In this document: one piece after another, positions 1 through 7,781 of the stretch | How positions within the stretch are numbered: the stretch's first letter is position 1 | Layout of the letters: every line of letters begins with the position of its first letter | Source of the DNA: Candidatus Poseidoniaceae archaeon | GTDB lineage: Archaea > Thermoplasmatota > Poseidoniia > Poseidoniales > Poseidoniaceae | Assembly: GCA_030747785.1 (NCBI GenBank) | Contig: JASLKC010000053.1 | Span: 1 to 36,678 of the forward strand | Length of the DNA: 36,678 nucleotides | Direction of reading: 5' to 3' | Notes under the pieces: generated by a model | What the model was told of the DNA's origin: nothing | Databases searched by the model: none | The model's input: the letters and a program-made list of their open reading frames with translations, nothing else | Position numbers and translations under genes: made by a program

Positions 1-2
1 GG

Positions 3-1550
3 ATAGAGGATAAATCATGTGGTCTGGAGGAAGACGTACCTTGTAACATCCATAAGGCCGGATTAGGAAATGATATGTGGAGCCTTGACAATGATTTGCG
101 CTTTGATACACAATCGGGGCACATTCTCGCAATTGAATTACGCGATGGTACAAATCACTACAATCCAGAATTTGATGAGACCTTAATCGGTGCTGGTCAG
201 GCCCTTCGATTCAGTGGTAGAGTTTTGTTTGCAGAGGATGAGTCTCCAGCGCCACCAGGCTCATTCAATATCGAACTTGGAGATTATGAAAATGAATGGA
301 TTACCACTAGCCGCGATGGTGGATTTTTCACTATTGATTTACTGGTTCCAGATGTTAGAAGCGGGCATCTTGATTTGCGAGCATCACTCACAGAACTGCC
401 CGGTCTTTCTACAGATGAATCACCATTCAAGCCGCGACTCCGTCTTGCAGTTGATGGCGAGCAACCTACTATTCATGCCGTGACATTAGATGGAATCGAG
501 CCGGGTGGTGAAATACCAATTTCGCGTGCTGGTGAACTTCAAGTAATGCTTGAAACAAGAGACGACAATGGATTCGACATTGACAATCCTGCCGTACTTC
601 ACTATCTTGTAAGAGCCGGTGAGGCTGAAATTAGCAGGGGGACTGCGCCTCTCCCAGATACAACACCATTCGAGGACCAATTCTTCTGGACCGGTAATAT
701 CGATTTGACCGATGGTGGTGCAACACAATTGCTACCATCTTACACAATTGATGTATGGGTTACTGGCTCAGATGCTTCAGGAAATCCATATGATAGCAAT
801 TCAAACCAACTGGAGGAACCACTTGCATCTTGGCCACTTGCGCTTACTGGGCCTGATGTTAGTCTCCGTGCAGCTGATACCACATGGACATGGTCGGATC
901 CATCTCCACACCCTGGTGATTCTGTGCAATTGGTGATTCAAGCGCGCAATGCTGGCTCAACTGGCGAAATGACCTTCTTGTTACAAAAGAAGGTAGAGGG
1001 AGATTATTGGGCAGAAGCAAGTAGTAGAACCGTCGAGATGAGTAGTGGAAAAAATATCCAAATTTCACTACAGATAATCGCTGATGGGCTCGGTGGAGAT
1101 ACACTTGAGTATCGCCTACTTCTCTTGGATTCGGGTGTTGAAAAGGAGAGAATTTCCATCTCGCCACTCCTTGTAAAAGATGAAGTGGAACGAGACGGTG
1201 AAGCATTAGCAGGGCAAGTTACTGATTCTGCACTTGCTGTTGTAATGTATCTTATCGCCCTTGTTGCAATGTCATATGCGGTTTGGACAATGATTCAAAT
1301 TAGAAGGATTCGTAGAGGCGATGAGGAAATCGAAGGTGATCAGACCGCTGAAGTGATTGAGAATATGCTGGATGGCAAAACTGTCCCAACCGTTCCGGGG
1401 GCACCTACTCTACCAACTGCTGTTCAGCACGGAGCACCTACACAGCTAGCACCTCCATTGCCGCCAACTGGTCTGCCAGAAGGATGGACAGAACAACAAT
1501 GGCAACATTATGGCCACCAATATGTGGCTTCAATGGGTTCAAACGATTGA
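3..1550 (+). CDS. Membrane-anchored surface protein, 5' partial, with QWQHYGHQ tail
   Basis: The reading frame is open to the left edge of the window: codons from position 3 run without a stop into the first in-window ATG at 75. The gene therefore starts outside and its N-terminus (probably a signal peptide) is not seen. The visible 515 residues are a beta-rich ectodomain with repeated Ig-like/CARDB-like character. One transmembrane segment follows about 82-108 residues from the end, then a basic stop-transfer stretch (RRIRRG), so the C-terminus is cytoplasmic. The tail has a Pro/Ala/Thr-rich linker and ends in PPLPPTGLPEGW and QWQHYGHQ. The subtilase ending at 31214 has nearly the same end. 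No enzymatic motif is visible. A surface-binding or structural role is inference. Confidence 0.8.
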   Translation: MEDKSCGLEEDVPCNIHKAGLGNDMWSLDNDLRFDTQSGHILAIELRDGTNHYNPEFDETLIGAGQALRFSGRVLFAEDESPAPPGSFNIELGDYENEWITTSRDGGFFTIDLLVPDVRSGHLDLRASLTELPGLSTDESPFKPRLRLAVDGEQPTIHAVTLDGIEPGGEIPISRAGELQVMLETRDDNGFDIDNPAVLHYLVRAGEAEISRGTAPLPDTTPFEDQFFWTGNIDLTDGGATQLLPSYTIDVWVTGSDASGNPYDSNSNQLEEPLASWPLALTGPDVSLRAADTTWTWSDPSPHPGDSVQLVIQARNAGSTGEMTFLLQKKVEGDYWAEASSRTVEMSSGKNIQISLQIIADGLGGDTLEYRLLLLDSGVEKERISISPLLVKDEVERDGEALAGQVTDSALAVVMYLIALVAMSYAVWTMIQIRRIRRGDEEIEGDQTAEVIENMLDGKTVPTVPGAPTLPTAVQHGAPTQLAPPLPPTGLPEGWTEQQWQHYGHQYVASMGSND

Positions 1551-1567
1551 TTCGGAGGCCACTCATT

Positions 1568-2002
1568 ATGAGCGCCACTGATGCGATGGTCGTCCTGCAG
1601 GAAAGGATGGTAAATCTCGTCAATCAATTATCAATGCCAGTTATCGAAACTAGCTTAGTTATTGGGAGATGGACCAACAAGGCATCGCATCATCTATCGC
1701 AGGTGGCGCAAGAAAATGGCGAAACCCTACCATCGTTATTGTCCGAGCCTTGGCCTCTGGAAGTAGAAGTCATGGAATCTGATGTCGAATTTGATTTGGA
1801 AAAGGCTTTGTCGATTACAGATAGAGACCGCATGGACATTCTCGACACATTGATTCGGGTTTCAATCGATGAAACCAAAATGCCCCTTTCCGATGCATTA
1901 TTGGTTCTCCGTTCGTGGGAGCGCCTTGTTAGGATGCAATTGAGTCAGGCGGTTGGACCGGGACAGTTGTTTAGTCCTACGGAGATACCAGAGGATTTCT
2001 GA
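1568..2002 (+). CDS. Small conserved-looking helical protein, unknown function
   Basis: This 144-residue protein starts at ATG 1568, which has a GGAGG ribosome-binding site at 1555-1559. The frame opens further upstream at 1484, but that would overlap the end of the previous gene. The predicted product is acidic, mostly helical and soluble, with no cysteine cluster, signal peptide or membrane segment. I do not recognise the family. It sits 17 bp after the surface protein and 9 bp before the lipoprotein metalloprotease, so the three are probably co-transcribed. A link to surface-protein handling is only suggested by position. Confidence 0.7.
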   Translation: MSATDAMVVLQERMVNLVNQLSMPVIETSLVIGRWTNKASHHLSQVAQENGETLPSLLSEPWPLEVEVMESDVEFDLEKALSITDRDRMDILDTLIRVSIDETKMPLSDALLVLRSWERLVRMQLSQAVGPGQLFSPTEIPEDF

Positions 2003-2011
2003 GGTGGGAAA

Positions 2012-2779
2012 ATGAGAGCGATTCTATTGTCTACATTATTGGTATTGGCTTCACTTAGTGGATGTTTTGGTGGAGATGAGATTTTTCCTGAGAACCCCGG
2101 AATCCCAGGGGGGCTTGCCCTTGCTTGCTTGCGTTCGAGCACATTCGATTCTCTAGTCATAGAGATCGATTATGAAGAGGGCTACGAGCCCGATACAAAC
2201 GCTGTAAACACTCTCAAAAGTCGAGTTACTGAAGTCTGTGAAAAACCGGGTGGAGTAATAGTTGAGAAAACTCTTGTCGATTTCTCTCACGATGGACCTT
2301 GGACTTCAAATGACGTACGAACGATCTCTGATGAGTTCCGCCAAGGTGATGCAATGGAAGGGGATACACTGCACTGGCATTTCCTCTATCCTGCAGGTAA
2401 AAATCAGGATTCGAATGTCTTGGGTGTAGCAGTTGATGCTTCGACGGTAGCAATTTTCCTCGATGCTGTAGAAGATGCAGAGGGTTTCTTTGGAAGGCCT
2501 TCGGCCGAGGAAGTAGAAAAATCAGTTACAGTGCATGAAGCAGGGCACCTTCTTGGCTTGGTAAATTTAGTTTACATTTCTCCAATCGAGCACGAAGATT
2601 CTGAACATAGAGGTCATTCAAGTAGTTCAGGCTCAGTGATGTATTGGGCGATTGAATCACAAAATGTTGGTAATTTCATCACCGGAGATTTACCTGATGA
2701 ATTCGATGATGATGATAAAGCAGATCTAGCCGGAATGGCAGATGGGTCCATCGAAGTCGATAGCCAATTATGGCCCTGA
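2012..2779 (+). CDS. Lipoprotein zinc metalloprotease (HExxH)
   Basis: This 255-residue protein opens with a short hydrophobic leader ending in a lipobox (LASLSGC), so it is probably lipid-anchored and extracellular. The catalytic zinc motif is H175-E176-A-G-H179-L-L-G, within VHEAGHLLGLVN. A Met-turn-like SVMYWA follows about 30 residues later, giving a metzincin-like layout. The usual third ligand position after HExxHxxGxx is Asn185 rather than His or Asp. A His-rich stretch (EHEDSEHRGH) lies between the motif and the Met-turn and could supply the third ligand, as I recall for some secreted lipoprotein metalloproteases. It is probably a peptidase acting outside the membrane, and its substrate is unknown. 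Its 3' end overlaps the convergent gene by 12 bp. Confidence 0.8.
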   Translation: MRAILLSTLLVLASLSGCFGGDEIFPENPGIPGGLALACLRSSTFDSLVIEIDYEEGYEPDTNAVNTLKSRVTEVCEKPGGVIVEKTLVDFSHDGPWTSNDVRTISDEFRQGDAMEGDTLHWHFLYPAGKNQDSNVLGVAVDASTVAIFLDAVEDAEGFFGRPSAEEVEKSVTVHEAGHLLGLVNLVYISPIEHEDSEHRGHSSSSGSVMYWAIESQNVGNFITGDLPDEFDDDDKADLAGMADGSIEVDSQLWP

Positions 2780-3109
2780 ATTATCAGCGACAAGAATGCT
2801 GGAGTCCTTCCATGCATCGAAAATCGACCATACATAGAGTCCTATCCAAAGGATTAGTGTAAATGATAACGGTATCTGCAAGAAGAAGAAATCAAATGAT
2901 TTTCGGTGCTTACGGTTGAAGTGCTGTCCGAGGAATAAGAATGGGATTATGGCTAGAGCCACAGCGATTAGAGGTCTTAGAGTGCCCCAAAATCCAACGC
3001 CAGCAGTCATTTCATGCCAGATTTGTTTACCGACATTTCCAACACCGGCTTCTTTGACTTCAGTGGTCAGACTCACGACCATGACATCCCCGTCATCTTC
3101 GCTCATCAT
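2768..3109 (-). CDS. Small integral membrane protein, unknown function
   Basis: This protein has 113 residues (112 if the second ATG, at 3106, is used). The N-terminal third is soluble and acidic. Two or three hydrophobic segments follow: one from about residue 41 (TLRPLIAVALAIIPFLFLG) and one or two around residues 72-94 (FFLQIPLSFTLILWIGLYVW), separated by a basic loop (NRKHRKS). It is convergent with the metalloprotease and overlaps it by 12 bp at the stop codons. It is divergent from the pyroglutamyl-peptidase/Nudix gene across about 75 bp. The family is not recognised. Coding is supported by frame length, membrane-protein composition and the tight fit with its neighbours. Confidence 0.65.
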   Translation of the reverse strand: MMSEDDGDVMVVSLTTEVKEAGVGNVGKQIWHEMTAGVGFWGTLRPLIAVALAIIPFLFLGQHFNRKHRKSFDFFFLQIPLSFTLILWIGLYVWSIFDAWKDSSILVADNSGP

Positions 3110-3183
3110 CCACTGCTCTCACGCTAAGGCTTGTCAATGTGGCGACAAGAATGCTCATGGTTGGCCGGTGTTGAGGGGTGTCT

Positions 3184-4113
3184 ATGGCGAAGCCAGTATT
3201 GGTTACGGGTTTCACACCATTTGGCTCGCATGATGCCAATATTTCACAGGAGGTGGCGGAATCACTTGCAGGGCAAGAGATTCGAGGCCATCCGATTGAA
3301 GTAGAAATTCTGAGTGTAGACGAAGCAGGTTCACAATTGGTCGCAGACCGAATCAATTCAGGAGATGAATTTGCTGCAATAATGCATATGGGATTAGCAG
3401 AAAATGCAGATTGGCCTAGAATTGAGACTGTTGGACGGGACATACTTGATTTTCGAATACCAGATAATTCTGGTCGACAAATCAAGGATTCAACAATCAC
3501 TAGCAAAGGGGATTTATTTGCGACAATTAATCCTCTTGATTGGGACACTGAGAGGATGATTGATTCCCCGAGAATCAGTATTGATGCTGGAGAATTTCTT
3601 TGCAATGAAGTCTTGCATCGAACACTGAATACTTGTGAAGATACACCTTGCTTTTTCCTACATCTACCATTACGAGATAAGTTGACTGATCCTAAGGGGT
3701 TAGCACTTGAATGCATAGACCGTATGTTACGTCCACCGGCAATAGATGTCGGTGCAGGAGCAATAATGCGCGATGGCGCTTTCTTGGCAGCTCGAAGAGC
3801 ACCAAGTGAGAAACACGCTGGATGGTGGGAATTTCCCGGCGGTAAGTTCGAGGAAGGAGAGGATGCATATTCCTGCTTACGCAGAGAAATCATGGAGGAA
3901 TTGGAACTCGAAGTAGAAGTGGGCGAAAATATTGGAGTTTGGATATTTGACCACGGTGATGTAGTTGTCCGATTACATGTCCACGAATGCATCGTAATTT
4001 CCGGTGAAATGAAGTTGCATGTCCATGATGATTCACGCTGGTGCACCACACCAGATGAGGTTCCTTGGCTTGGGCCTGATTATGAGATTGCCACAGCAAT
4101 CAGTGCCAGGTAA
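3184..4113 (+). CDS. Pyroglutamyl-peptidase I (C15)-like / Nudix (MutT-like) fusion protein
   Basis: Start is ATG 3184, preceded by GAGGGG at 3173-3178; a GTG at 3178 would add two residues. Residues 1-185 resemble peptidase family C15, which removes N-terminal pyroglutamate. The GFTPFG motif is near the start, and the triad matches as Glu81 (RIETVGRD), Cys140 (GEFLCNE) and His160 (FFLHLP). The spacing is slightly tighter than in bacterial enzymes. Residues about 186-309 are a Nudix hydrolase with box G220-x5-E226-x7-R234-E235-x2-E238-E239, where the usual Gly near the box end is Glu. WWEFPGGK is typical of MutT 8-oxo-dGTPases. Both active sites look intact. The joining of peptide trimming and nucleotide cleaning is unusual, and the Nudix substrate cannot be read from sequence. 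The 3' end overlaps the convergent gene by 14 bp. Confidence 0.85.
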   Translation: MAKPVLVTGFTPFGSHDANISQEVAESLAGQEIRGHPIEVEILSVDEAGSQLVADRINSGDEFAAIMHMGLAENADWPRIETVGRDILDFRIPDNSGRQIKDSTITSKGDLFATINPLDWDTERMIDSPRISIDAGEFLCNEVLHRTLNTCEDTPCFFLHLPLRDKLTDPKGLALECIDRMLRPPAIDVGAGAIMRDGAFLAARRAPSEKHAGWWEFPGGKFEEGEDAYSCLRREIMEELELEVEVGENIGVWIFDHGDVVVRLHVHECIVISGEMKLHVHDDSRWCTTPDEVPWLGPDYEIATAISAR

Positions 4114-4633
4114 TGGCCTCGCCATCTTTTTGCATTCTGTAATCATCACCGACTCGGCGCGGAATGGTATCTCGTCCAGTGTGCCAAGTTGCCGCCTCTA
4201 TCCAATCGGCGAGGTCAGTACCTTCAATCTCAATGGTAATGACTCCACCAAGAGGTGATTTACCCGGTAAAGGGTAGGCGACTTTCCCTGCGAGAGCCGC
4301 TTGTCTTAAGATATGGAAAATTGTAGAATCATCTTGTAAATTATCACTCATTGCATCCAGACTAGTATCGAGAATACGTTGTGTATGAATTGCTGAAAGG
4401 AATTCATCGAGAGGAACGGCGGATGCTGCTAAAACGAGATTTCTGTCAACAGGGAATGACGGCTCTTCCGGTACTTCGCAACTAAAACCGGGAAAGAGTC
4501 TGCAAACCGCTTCCATGACTTTGTCAGGAGAATCTGCACCGGTGATGATTGTCGAGACAATTACAGACAGACCCTCGTCTACACCCGAGAGTTTTAGCCT
4601 CTGCATATTACTATCCAGATGCCCATGGCTCAT
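4100..4633 (-). CDS. UPF0201-like (PF01877) archaeal RNA-binding protein
   Basis: This protein of about 177 residues matches what I know of the archaeal UPF0201/COG1931 family. It has an N-terminal strand and helix with SPDKVMEAVCRLFPG, then IHTQRILDTSLDAM, then TIFHILRQAALAGKVAYP followed by SPLGGVITIEIEG. The family pattern is QRILDTAR...LNKQAA.G.VNF...LG.I.V.I. The function is poorly defined; RNA binding is assigned by domain. The frame is open to 4768, but a longer form would run into the divergent glycosyltransferase gene. ATG 4633 or ATG 4606 (MQRLKLSG) fits better. A TATA-like tract at 4661-4668 on this strand could serve a leaderless transcript from 4633. The start is uncertain. Confidence 0.72.
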   Translation of the reverse strand: MSHGHLDSNMQRLKLSGVDEGLSVIVSTIITGADSPDKVMEAVCRLFPGFSCEVPEEPSFPVDRNLVLAASAVPLDEFLSAIHTQRILDTSLDAMSDNLQDDSTIFHILRQAALAGKVAYPLPGKSPLGGVITIEIEGTDLADWIEAATWHTGRDTIPRRVGDDYRMQKDGEAITWH

Positions 4634-4680
4634 CAAGATATCAGGCCAACCTTCACATCCCGTATAGATTGCCACAGGCC

Positions 4681-5646
4681 ATGGGATACCGGGTATGCGC
4701 AGTTGTACCAACCCTGAACGAACGCTCCCATATCGCGCGGTGTATCGATTCGTTGTTGGCCCAAACAACTCCTATTGACATCTTGGTACTCGATGGTGGT
4801 TCAACAGATTCTACCCTTGAGATTCTTGCAGGATATGGGGATTCAATTACTGTAATAGATAATCCTGGCAAACGGGTAAGCCAAGCACGCAACCTCGCAT
4901 TGGAACATATCGGCAAGGATATCACGCATTGCTTGGAAATAATCGGCCACTCTTGGATTGATGCAGATCATGTGGAGAAGAGGCTAGCAGACCTAGCTGC
5001 TCTCGAAGAAGAATTGGGCAAAGAAGTCGGTGCCATTGGCTGCCGTACCGAAGCGGGTTCACACGAAGGCATGGTTTCGCGTTGGGTAGAAGGGGCACTA
5101 GCCTCGCCAATCGGTTCCGGCGGGGGCCAATTCAATCGGTTTAAGGGACGAAGCCGTACTAAAGTACCCGCTTTTTGTCTTCACAATGTTAGAGCACTCA
5201 AAGAGGTTGAGGGGTGGGATGAACGCTTCATTACCAGCCAGGATTCTGACCTCTCGATGCGAATGATTGCTGCGGGTTGGCAATTGTGGCGAAGTGATGT
5301 ATCTGCAGTTTACATGCATAAGCGTTCGACACTTTCCAATTGGTGGCGAATGAGCCACCGTTATGGATTTTGGCGAACTAAGGTAATTTTACGCCACCCC
5401 CTACGTGCTGACCCACGTGAGTTTCTTCCAATTATTGGACTAATCATGATTCCCTTATTGCCGGTTTGGTGGTGGGCTCCTGCAGTATATTTGGCCACGC
5501 TATTACTGGTTGGAATTGCTTCGATGAGGGGGATATCAAGCATTGTCGGTATCCCATTGTGTTTGATTATTCTACATACTGCCTTCACCATAGGTCTCTT
5601 CGACGGACTGGTACGCACTGGAAGGCCACCTAAAGACCGGTCATGA
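4681..5646 (+). CDS. Family 2 glycosyltransferase with C-terminal membrane segments
   Basis: This 321-residue protein starts at ATG 4681, where GT2 homology begins (CAVVPTLNERSHIARCIDSLL). The nucleotide-sugar binding region shows ILVLDGGSTDST (Asp38). An acidic pair comes later (SQDSDLSMRM), and HKRSTLSNWWRM sits where the acceptor/QxxRW-like region is expected. The last 75 residues hold two or three hydrophobic segments (EFLPIIGLIMIPLLPVWWW and following), so it is held at the inner face of the membrane. It probably transfers a sugar to a lipid carrier or surface glycan, in keeping with the many secreted proteins here. Donor and acceptor are unknown. An ATG upstream at 4549 would overlap the opposite gene and add no homology. 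Confidence 0.85.
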   Translation: MGYRVCAVVPTLNERSHIARCIDSLLAQTTPIDILVLDGGSTDSTLEILAGYGDSITVIDNPGKRVSQARNLALEHIGKDITHCLEIIGHSWIDADHVEKRLADLAALEEELGKEVGAIGCRTEAGSHEGMVSRWVEGALASPIGSGGGQFNRFKGRSRTKVPAFCLHNVRALKEVEGWDERFITSQDSDLSMRMIAAGWQLWRSDVSAVYMHKRSTLSNWWRMSHRYGFWRTKVILRHPLRADPREFLPIIGLIMIPLLPVWWWAPAVYLATLLLVGIASMRGISSIVGIPLCLIILHTAFTIGLFDGLVRTGRPPKDRS

Positions 5647-5685
5647 AATGTCAACAATTATCCCTTGAACCTCGCGCACAGGTTC

Positions 5686-6603
5686 ATGGATGTCCCCCGT
5701 GGCCTGACTTCTTGGGTACTTCTGGGATTACCAATAGTGATTCTAAACACCTTGAGAGTAATCATTACTCCATTGGGTGGGATGATGTCAGTTTCACCTA
5801 CGCTTGATGTAACTCTTCATATCGTTGCACTTGCAATAGGAATTATCATGTTCCGAAAGACTCGAATCGTACGAGATCACGAATGGGTTCGCTCCAAAGC
5901 AGTGAAATCAGTTGGTGAGCACTTCAAGGCAGAGGAAAAGGGTGTCTGGGAGAAGGATGTACATATGGAAACTGGACTTTCTATTGATGCTGAAGTCAAC
6001 ATGAAAGGACAAGTTAGCATGCTTACTGGTTCAGGTGTGAATCAAGACGTTGAGATTTCTGAGGAAGTCGAAGTTGAGATGCTAATAGATTCCGAACATG
6101 TAATGCGTGCACAAAGAAGGGTAACCGGGGATGAGCAATTCGATGACGGGGCCGTTCGCTCAACTCTAGGTGCAACTCGCAAAACTTCCCCAATGGATGC
6201 ATTAATCGATTGGATTTCCGGTTTATGGGGGCATGACCGTGCTGCTGAAAGAGAAGCCAAGAGGGCTGCCTCACTCGAACAGAGGAGCCGTGAAACCCCT
6301 GTTACAGCACAACGACCAATCGCTCCAATTCAACCTATTGAGACCGACCGTAAGAAAACGGAAATGGTGCTCACCACGATGACAGATGGAGGAAACCTCG
6401 ACATCGATGTTGAAGTTGCACCTGAAGTAGAGGAAAAACAAACCCTCTCACTGGAGGAAATGGCGTATGGCGTCCAATCTGTGGCGGCATATTCTCCTGA
6501 GCCATCCTCTTCCTCATTTTCGCCACGTCCAACATGTCGAGCATGTTCTGCCCCGAATGAAGTTGGAGAGCGCTTCTGTAGCAATTGTGGTAGCAATCTT
6601 TGA
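5686..6603 (+). CDS. Two-TM membrane protein with cytoplasmic C-terminal zinc ribbon
   Basis: This protein has about 305 residues from ATG 5686. A TTG at 5665 in the same frame would add seven residues, and no clear ribosome-binding site decides between them. Two hydrophobic segments near residues 9-30 and 41-57 form a hairpin. A long charged region follows with an acidic, beta-like stretch ([11 protein letters not shown]), a basic helix ([19 protein letters not shown]) and a Pro/Ser-rich linker. The last 22 residues are a zinc ribbon, C-x2-C-x11-C-x2-C, ending SNCGSNL. It follows the glycosyltransferase by about 40 bp and precedes dnaJ, so the three may be one operon. The family is not recognised. 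A scaffold or adaptor role at the membrane is inference. Confidence 0.75.
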   Translation: MDVPRGLTSWVLLGLPIVILNTLRVIITPLGGMMSVSPTLDVTLHIVALAIGIIMFRKTRIVRDHEWVRSKAVKSVGEHFKAEEKGVWEKDVHMETGLSIDAEVNMKGQVSMLTGSGVNQDVEISEEVEVEMLIDSEHVMRAQRRVTGDEQFDDGAVRSTLGATRKTSPMDALIDWISGLWGHDRAAEREAKRAASLEQRSRETPVTAQRPIAPIQPIETDRKKTEMVLTTMTDGGNLDIDVEVAPEVEEKQTLSLEEMAYGVQSVAAYSPEPSSSSFSPRPTCRACSAPNEVGERFCSNCGSNL

Positions 6604-6656
6604 GCGCATGGTTCAAAGAGGCCCTGCTACCCGAACGGAATAAGGCAGTGGTCGAA

Positions 6657-7781
6657 ATGTCAGAAAAGCGCGACTACTACGAAGTTCTTGGAGTCACCAA
6701 GAGCGCAGATGATTCCGAGTTGAAAAAGGCCTTCAGGTCAATGGCTCGAAAGTTCCACCCTGACAAGAATGATTCACCAGATGCAGAGTCCAAATTCAAG
6801 GAAATACAGGAAGCTTATGCAGTATTATCCGATTCTCAAAAGCGTGCAAATTATGACCGCTTTGGACATAATAGTCCGGGCGGAAGTCCATTTGGCGCTG
6901 GAGGTTTCCAAGGATTCAATATCAATCTGGATGACATCCTTGGAGGCGATTTCTTTTCCAATATATTTGGGGGAGGCTCAAGGCGTTCCACAAAACGTCA
7001 AGGCAACGATATTCTCGTTCGTCATTCGGTAAGCCTAAAATCAGTATTAGATGGAACCGAGGAGGAAATTACTCTTGATCTTCCACACCACTGTAGCGAC
7101 TGTAATGGCACAGGTGCCAAAGACGGAAAAGTTAGTGATTGTACAGAATGCGATGGCCAAGGCAGGGTACGTATTAGGCAGCAAGTTGGTCCATTTGTCC
7201 AAGATGCAGTTCGAGATTGCCCCCAATGTCAAGGTAGTGGCATGTCATCGGCAGCACGATGCAAAAAGTGTGCTGGAGACGGTCTTGACACTTCTGAGGA
7301 AACTTTGCGATTTAATGTCCCGAAGGGAGCAAGTGATGGTACTCGTTTGCGTATGAGAAGCAAGGGTCAGCCAGGGCCTTTTGGAAAAGGAACTTCAGGC
7401 GACCTATTTATTGAATTACGAATCGAAGAGCACGCTTGGTTTGAGCGTAATGGAATGGATTTAATCATGAGTATTCCAATTGGTTTTAGTGACCTTGCTT
7501 TGGGCACCTCAATCACAATTTCTCACTTTGATGGCAAGGACTTGACTATCAAAATCCCTGCAGGAAGTAATTCGGGAGATACTACGATAATTAGTGGCAG
7601 AGGACTTCCTAGTAAGCGTGGCTTTGGCCGAGGCGATGTAGTAGTATTGCTCAAATTGTATATGCCAAAGAAATTCGATAAAGCTACCAAGAAATCTCTC
7701 AAAGAACTTAGAGACTCGCTTGATGGTGGCGACGATATTATCGATCGTATCATCGATGATGCTGAAGATAGACGTTCTTGA
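6657..7781 (+). CDS. dnaJ: Chaperone protein DnaJ (type I Hsp40)
   Basis: This 374-residue protein has the full type I layout. The J domain (residues 5-70) carries the HPD tripeptide at 34-36. A Gly/Phe-rich linker ([13 protein letters not shown]) follows. Four CxxCxGxG-type zinc repeats lie between about residues 146 and 210 ([32 protein letters not shown]). Two C-terminal substrate-binding beta domains complete it. It delivers unfolded clients to DnaK and stimulates its ATPase. No dnaK or grpE lies in the window, so it is separated from its partners here. ATG 6657 is chosen because the J domain starts directly after it; the frame opens earlier but only adds a non-homologous extension overlapping the previous gene. 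It is convergent with the next gene with no gap. Confidence 0.95.
   Translation: MSEKRDYYEVLGVTKSADDSELKKAFRSMARKFHPDKNDSPDAESKFKEIQEAYAVLSDSQKRANYDRFGHNSPGGSPFGAGGFQGFNINLDDILGGDFFSNIFGGGSRRSTKRQGNDILVRHSVSLKSVLDGTEEEITLDLPHHCSDCNGTGAKDGKVSDCTECDGQGRVRIRQQVGPFVQDAVRDCPQCQGSGMSSAARCKKCAGDGLDTSEETLRFNVPKGASDGTRLRMRSKGQPGPFGKGTSGDLFIELRIEEHAWFERNGMDLIMSIPIGFSDLALGTSITISHFDGKDLTIKIPAGSNSGDTTIISGRGLPSKRGFGRGDVVVLLKLYMPKKFDKATKKSLKELRDSLDGGDDIIDRIIDDAEDRRS

Noticed and set aside
3093-4049. A 318-codon open frame on the minus strand across the peptidase-Nudix gene
   Set aside because: It is a shadow of a gene with clear C15 and Nudix motifs. The antisense product is Ser/Pro-rich, of odd composition, and has no recognisable domain.
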